Shown here: positions 58,501-64,000 of the stretch, in pieces
Numbering within the stretch: position 1 is the first letter of the stretch
How the letters are laid out: each line of letters opens with the position of its first letter
Assembly (NCBI GenBank): GCA_963082875.1
Contig: OY720100.1
Coordinates: 16,888,591-16,952,590 of the forward strand
DNA: 64,000 bases
Direction: 5' to 3'
Source: Corella eumyota
Lineage: Eukaryota; Chordata; Ascidiacea; Phlebobranchia; Corellidae
Position numbers and translations under genes: made by a program
Notes under the pieces: model-generated
Told to the model about the DNA's origin: nothing
What the model saw: only the letters and a program-made list of their open reading frames with translations
Databases searched by the model: none

Positions 58501-61500
58501 AGTTAATGCATTTTGTTTTGGTACAAAATAACCTAAAATTCTATCGATAAGTGGCGAAGGTTGTCAAACATTTTAAAATGGTGAATTTTGGGATATTTTT
58601 TTTAACTGTCATAGTTTTACTTAATCGCAAAATCAATAATAATTGAAAAATTTGGTCACAATAAAAACACCTTTTCCTCCTTACAATATATCAAAATATA
58701 AGGTCAAATCAAAGACACCAGTATATAAAGTATCTGCTTTTTTAGGGTTGTGTGAAAGGAATTATAAACAGCTCCAAATGGAAAGCTGCCCTCAGATCCA
58801 CTCAAGTCAACAAACGAAACAAGTACCTGACCACACCTTTGCGTGAGATGATTAGAACCATGCCAGAAATGGCGCAACTTGTGTTTTCTAAATGCACTTC
58901 TGTTAGTCCAAATAAGAGTTGGGATGACCCGAAATATAGCGTAAGTAACAATTGTTTTATTACCTTAACTTATAAAGACTAACTTTACAGTCTTAACGTT
59001 TGGTAACATTTGTCACTTTTGTTAAACCTTTTATAACATTAGTTACTCATATCTTGTTATACATTTGGTCACTTTTATTATTCTGTTTATTGTTGTCTTT
59101 ATTTGTAGATATGTTATGATTTTGAGTTTGTTGATGACATTTACTCAGCTACAACTTGGCAGTCAACTAACTCAGGAATTGCCTTTCAGGATGATACTTC
59201 AATTAACAGCAATTGTTTCAGAGAAGATGGATCCATCTCTGCGCTTGCTATTCCTTATACAGAAGATAGGAATATGTTGAGAAAAAATCACCCATTATAT
59301 ATAATGGTTTGTATGACAAATATATATCTACACAATGAAGCTTAGTAACTGATATACAACTCATATATTAAAAAAAAAAATTAAACTGCCATTTGTGGTT
59401 CTCGTATAAATAATCATGGGCAAATATTGGTTGAGAGTTGCAACCATATTACAACAAATAAAATGTCAATCGTAGGGCCACCTATTGACTAGTGTTAATA
59501 GATAACATAAAGTTTAACATAGAATTGGTAAAAATGTCATGATATGCAAAACATTTTTAAATTTCTGTCTATTTAGACTCAGTACAAAAACAAGAAGTTA
59601 TTGTCCCATCCACTTATTAAAACTTTATTGGATTACAAATGGAGAAAATATGGAAGAACAATGTACTACTTCTTACTACTCATGTACAGCTTATTTTTGT
59701 TTGCTATCACCTTCTACATCATACCATTACCACCTCCATATCTAGTTGAGGTATTTCTGAATAACTTTTTAAAAATTAATTGTAAAATGAATATAAAAGT
59801 TTGGGTTTCTAAATAAAAAGTTTAGATAATATAATTTTTTTTTTTAACTTAAAGGTTTTTCTAATTCAGTATTTTGAATAACTAACAAAAATTTAACATA
59901 TTAACATTCCTACTATACAAATATATATAATATAATAAATACTGCGTAGCAATAATGCACTTAAATTGTTACACAATTAAAAAAAAAAGTTTTCTTGTGT
60001 TTTTAGTTTCAAGGAAACGGTTCAAGTTTATGTTATATTCTAAAAACAAACCACAGTTTCTGGAAGCAAGAAAATTGTCCAAACTCATGTTGTCAACATC
60101 AGTGGACTGCCCATGAAGTTATTTTATCCATAATTATTATCATTTTGTCATTAATTGGCCTTATTAAAGAGGTAAGAATGCAACAAATACCATATTACAC
60201 GCTGGTATAAAAATTAAATATTAATAACAAAATATATAAAATTTTATTATTATTTTCTTCTTTACTTGCAGGGTTTTCAAATGTTTCAGATGAAGTTTTC
60301 TTACTTAAAAGAGCTTGACAATTACACCGATCTGCTAACCTATATTCTAGCTTTACTAAGCATAACAAAACTTACAGAAAAAACTCGTATAACTGGAATT
60401 AAAGAAGTAAAATAAATTTAAATTTCGATAAAAAAATAAAGTAAAAAACAATTTTTAGCAAACAATTTTTTAACCAAACTTTTAAGATATGACAGCATAT
60501 ATATTCAATACAAATCTGTTAGAAAAGTTGTTAAACCAAACTAATAATATCGCCAGTTAAACAATGAATTTATAATTTTTGCTTCTTTACCAGGATTGGC
60601 AGTGGCAATTAGCTGCTCTTTGTGTTCTTATATCTTGGATCAACTTTGCTTTATTTGTGCGCAAGTTACCAGCCCTAGGAATCTATGTTATCATGGTTCT
60701 TGACATCTTTAAAACTTTTGGAAAGTTCTTTTTTACTTATGCGATATTTGTTTGTGGGTTTGGGTTGTTTTACTACATGATGCTACAGAACCAGGTAAAC
60801 TCATTTTTCCAACTTTATAGCAATCATAATTTAATGAACCTATCTAAAACTAAAAAAGTAAAATAAATAAGACCTATATAAAATTTAATGGAGCTTTATA
60901 AACCTAAAGTTAGTTGATCTTACTGGTTGTACATAAATTGCTTTGATTATAATATAACCCATTGGTTAAATATATCTGCATTTATAAGACATTGTTTACT
61001 GATATGCACATAGATTTTAACGTTAATTTAAAAAAAGATAATTTATTGATCCTTTTCCATTGTTTTAGTTTTAAAAGTTTAACAACAGGCAAAACATATT
61101 ATAAAGGTTATAACATTACCAGTATATAAACCTATACATTTATATTAAACTTGAACCCATTTAGAGTGTTTACAATACTTGGTATGACTCTTTAATCAAA
61201 ACAACGGTTATGATGATTGGGGAATTAGATTATGAAAGTATTTTCTACTCTGATGAAATAACATGTGATGATTCAATGGGACCAAATTGTGTAAATTATT
61301 TATTTTATTTCAATTTCTATAAGCTTTTGTATGATAAGATATGTTGGTTAAGCAAATATTATTATTTTATAATTTACATTATTAGTTACGCCTGTATCAT
61401 GTTTTAATATATCAAATAATACATTAAATAAAAGAATAGTACAAGGAAAAAAAGTAAACAGTTCTTTTACTTTAAACACCGCATATTTACTAAATTTTTG

Positions 61501-62764
61501 CCTAAAACCATGTAAAAAAAAAAAAAAAAAAAAAAAGTTAAAATGGATTTTTGTTGATTTTTAGATGAATGGGTATAATGGTTATGTTCAATATCCCACT
61601 ACGACCAAAGTTGTTTTTGTTTTCTTTCTGTTTATAATGCCGATTATTATCATGAACTTATTGGTGGGTCTAGCTGTTGATGATATACAAAGTGTACAAG
61701 AACAAGCAACAAGGCAAAAAATGGCAATGAAAGTAAGTTTTTAAAATAGACTGTCAAGTTTCATTTCAAAAATTTGATGTATATAGACAACATAAATTTG
61801 AATGGGCAATGCCAAGTTTAGAAAAAATACAAAAAATGCCATTTTTAGTGTTATTAATAACAACAACCAAATATATGTTGAAACCAACTTAAAATGCAGC
61901 CTGAAGGGCAGACACTAAAACCTAATTTTGATTTAAATATAAGAGTAATATTCAATAGTTAAAACAACACAAATAATAACATAACATTTAATGTTGTTAA
62001 TAACATAACATTTAATGTTGTGACAATGATTTTTTTTAATCAATACCAATTCTTAATTATTAATCATCTAATACAGTAATTTTAAAACTAAATTATTCTC
62101 TGTAGATTAAACTGGCTTTGGATGTAGAGTTTCTAATGCCTGAAACTCTGAGAAAGAAGTTTAGCATCGGACATTATCAAGTCTACCCTAATCTTCGTCG
62201 ACCGAAAAAACGATTTTTAAGATTTTTCTATCAAGATGAAATAGAAACAATTAAGCAATCAGGAATCAAATACATGGTATTTCAAGTTTTAAGATGTTTT
62301 ATATTTGTACAAAAAATAACTTTGTTTCATAAAAAGAAAAATTGATAATATACAGTTTAAATACTATCAAATAAATAAGTCTTTTTAGTAACCATTATCA
62401 AGTTTGTTTGTTGTTTTAATAATTACGAAATATATTGTAAGATTTAGTATAAAAAAGGCAAAAATAAGTATTTTTGATCAATAGCAATATCAAGTAATCA
62501 AGAATTTATTTAGACTAAAAACAACTAAACTTATTTAATGTTACTTGGTTGCTGACTCAGCCCCTTTATTTAATATTGAAACAGTAAAAGCTATATCTTA
62601 TACTTTAGGATACTAAAGATATGCTGGACGAACAAAAAGAACATGCTCATAAGCATTTTCGTGATTTAAAACATGACATGGAACTTCTTATTATAAACAC
62701 CAAAAAACTTCATGAATCGGTTAAAAATGTTGAGAAATTATATAAAGGGGGAACTCAACTCTAA
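52558..62764 (+). CDS. TRPA1: TRPA1-type ankyrin-repeat cation channel, complete
   Basis: Predicted non-selective, calcium-permeable sensory channel of the plasma membrane; the family responds to irritants or temperature. Exons: 52558-52758, 53019-53259, 53633-53808, 54107-54241, 54582-54722, 55040-55229, 55569-55733, 56082-56286, 56529-56712, 56967-57167, 57522-57667, 57949-58060, 58360-58497, 58746-58940, 59109-59306, 59577-59750, 60007-60171, 60272-60406, 60594-60794, 61165-61290, 61565-61732, 62106-62276, 62609-62764. They give 1307 residues, somewhat longer than human TRPA1 (1119). Order: N-terminal 67 residues, about 16 ankyrin repeats to about 745, linker, S1-S4, S5-pore-S6, C-terminal helix. 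All phases agree. Start chosen at the first of two adjacent ATGs. Two of the three linker cysteines used by human TRPA1 for electrophiles are absent, so chemical sensitivity may differ. It could be another TRPA subfamily member; a phylogeny would decide. Confidence 0.92.
53019..58497 (+). CDS. TRPA1: TRPA1 ankyrin-repeat exons
   Basis: Twelve exons encode residues about 68-745. About sixteen repeat cores are visible, among them GMTALHYAAQ, ATPLHFVAQ, GMTPLHWAAQ, KMTALSVAAA, GKSALHHAAA, SQTPLHFACQ, GNTPFHSAAM, GRTALHIAAQ, EKTPLLLAVQ, DKNCLHIAAL, GNTPLHFAAA, ERTPIHLAAY, GNTPLISAAM and SPLHVACIYG. The number and the long N-terminal array are typical of TRPA. Residues about 148-250 (exons 53633-54241) interrupt the array with less regular sequence. 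Confidence 0.9.
53560..53577. repeat. (TA)n microsatellite
   Basis: About nine TA units in TRPA1 intron 2. Confidence 0.9.
55253..55369. repeat. 117-bp inverted repeat in a TRPA1 intron
   Basis: A perfect 23-base arm at 55253-55275 (TACTGTTTATAATACAAAAG then GTA) is reverse-complemented at 55347-55369, with a 71-base AT-rich centre. It starts 24 bases after the donor at 55229. It could be a tiny MITE or a hairpin-forming intron segment. No clear target-site duplication is seen. Confidence 0.85.
58746..59306 (+). CDS. TRPA1: TRPA1 pre-S1 linker exons
   Basis: Two exons, residues about 746-876. KWKAALRST, TTPLREMIRTMPEMAQLVF and SKC align with the human linker around KRWDECLK, CPITEMIEYLPECMKVLL and DFC. 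At the human C621 and C641 positions the residues are Ala and Thr; the C665 position keeps Cys. KNHPLYIM follows before S1. Confidence 0.85.
59577..61732 (+). CDS. TRPA1: TRPA1 transmembrane and pore exons
   Basis: S1 is in 59577-59750 (YYFLLLMYSLFLFAITFY), S2 in 60007-60171 (VILSIIIIILSLIGLI), S3 in 60272-60406 (LLTYILALLSITKL), and S4-S5 in 60594-60794 (WQLAALCVLISWINF ... GKFFFTYAIFVCGFGLFYY). The pore is in 61165-61290 with filter-like MMIGELDY (human MMLGDINY), and S6 in 61565-61732 with MNLLVGLAVDDI, the most family-specific motif. The S1-S2 loop has NGS and NHS sequons and four cysteines. Confidence 0.93.
61514..61536 (+). repeat. Poly(A) run
   Basis: A run of about 23 A in a TRPA1 intron, shortly before the S6 exon. 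No SINE body is visible beside it. Confidence 0.9.
61972..62022. repeat. Tandem 24-bp duplication
   Basis: AATAACATAACATTTAATGT then TGTT occurs twice in tandem in the intron before exon 62106. The unit is itself partly palindromic (ACATTTAATGT). Confidence 0.85.
62106..62764 (+). CDS. TRPA1: TRPA1 C-terminal exons
   Basis: Two exons. The first continues the TRP-like helix after S6, with a basic stretch (RRPKKRFLRFFYQDE). The second encodes a charged helix (DEQKEHAHKHFRDLKHDMEL) with heptad spacing, which fits the tetramer coiled coil known in TRPA1. Stop TAA at 62762-62764. Confidence 0.85.
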
Positions 62765-63078
62765 CTGAAAACAACCAAATGCCTTTCTTATATACTGGAT
62801 TGTGCTTTATTTGTGTTTTATTTTTACTTAAAAAAATTTACTAACCTCTATACTTAACTGTCTATATTATACACTATATCAATTATTATTATATGTGCAA
62901 GCTTATATTATAAATTGTATTTATAACTGTTATTTTACATATATTTTATATATAGGTTATTATTATGTCAAATATTTATATTTTTTGTAATTTAATGTTT
63001 AATTATTTTATGTTATTTAAATATTTACAAAAAAAATATAAATGTATATCTGTTAACACCAAAAAAATGTAGAATAAA
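62765..63078 (+). promoter_or_regulatory. TRPA1: TRPA1 3' UTR with polyadenylation signal
   Basis: AT-rich, non-coding. The first consensus AATAAA after the stop is at 63073-63078, about 310 bases downstream, a plausible transcript end. Confidence 0.55.
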
Positions 63079-64000
63079 TATTACACTTTTTCAATTTATA
63101 AATATATATTTTTATTATATCAACATTGGTTTTTATTGACATCTATTTACTTAAAAGTAACAAAGCTTAGTTGTTAAAAATTTAACTTAACAGCATAACC
63201 TTTTTACTTATGTTAATACTAAGTTTAAAACTACCAATAATGTCCTTTTAAATTTCAGTTTAACAGTTTTAACTTTATTTAAAAAACTATAACATTTTAA
63301 ACAAAAATTACCTTTTTAACTTCGGGGTCTTGGGGTTCATAAAATATTCCTATCTTTCGAATGACATCGCTTATAAATAAATTTAATATTTTACCTAAGT
63401 AACCCAAAACCTAAATCCCAAAAAAAGTAATTGAAAACTAGATTTAAAAATAAAAATTATAAATTAAAAAAAATGGTTTAACATTTTACAATTAAAAAAA
63501 AGGTAATAACTAAAATTTGTGCCCTTAACTATAGTGCTCATTATTAGTACTTAAATCTTGTTGTATCTCATATAAACAAAGATATAAATAAAAATACAAA
63601 ACATCTTAAAACTGCTTCAATACAACAAATATGTTCTTTATATTGCACTAGGTTAACAGTAAAGCTAAATTTACAACAACAGAAAATATAGCAACCAAAA
63701 TTACCAAAAATACAGCTAAAATAAACAACAAAACAATTAGTAAAACAGTAGCTTCCAATAATGAACAATTAGCACTTAAACATCAAATATTAATAATTTA
63801 ACTATGGCTAAATGTTAACCGATAAATAACATTTTACTTTGAGTAAAGTTTAATATAAAATCAATTTATAAATATTATTATGAATAGTTAATAAGAAAAC
63901 CACCAATTTAATGTAGAGGCAATTAAATGCACCATACAACAAAATAAATATAAAATTTGAAATCAATATTTTGAAAATGAAATATTTTGCTTTCTAAATC
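63079..64000. other. Intergenic sequence, nothing recognised
   Basis: AT-rich sequence without convincing exons, RNA genes or repeats. A 66-codon minus-strand frame at 63568-63768 has no family resemblance and is not flanked by convincing signals. Confidence 0.5.

Noticed and set aside
63568-63768. 66-codon minus-strand ORF
   Set aside because: Low-complexity Phe/Cys/Ile-rich translation of AT-rich DNA with no recognised motif or splice context.

Overview
The window looks like a tunicate nuclear genome, most likely Ciona. It is very AT-rich and has compact multi-exon genes with many short introns. It carries clear chordate-type orthologues of IGSF9 and TRPA1, plus short tRNA-derived repeats in introns. 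The species is inferred; the gene families are read from translated exons. All exon models were spliced by hand with GT-AG boundaries, and in each the phases agree from exon to exon.

Layout: (1) About 92-7792, plus strand: the 3' part of a gene for an asparagine-rich coiled-coil protein. Its many small phase-0 exons repeatedly end on an Asn-X-Thr/Ser sequon and fall into duplicated exon cassettes. Its introns hold two tRNA-derived SINE copies, a solo-LTR-like fossil and a GC-rich short repeat cluster. (2) About 8903-32224: one 23-kb satellite array of about 76 monomers of 306 bp, with nested higher-order duplications (5-, 6- and 17-monomer offsets) and diverged edges. (3) 32815-50658, minus strand: a complete IGSF9/Turtle-type neuronal adhesion receptor (signal peptide, 5 Ig, 2 FN3, TM, long cytoplasmic tail; 21 exons, 1504 aa). 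A second in-frame signal-peptide exon lies inside its third intron. (4) 52558-62764, plus strand: a complete TRPA1-type cation channel (16 or so ankyrin repeats, six TM segments, pore, C-terminal helix; 23 exons, 1307 aa). (5) 62765-64000: its 3' UTR and intergenic sequence.

The coiled-coil gene and IGSF9 converge on the satellite. IGSF9 and TRPA1 are divergent, with start codons 1.9 kb apart. Both encode proteins typical of neurons, but nothing in the sequence shows co-regulation.

The most unusual signal is the palindrome TGACGTCA. I counted about 41 exact copies from 33.8 to 50.9 kb (exons, introns and the IGSF9 5' flank), one elsewhere in the window (7330), and none in the TRPA1 gene. Other leads are the alternative IGSF9 first exon, the sequon-ended exon cassettes, and the loss of two of three electrophile-sensing cysteine positions in the TRPA1 linker.
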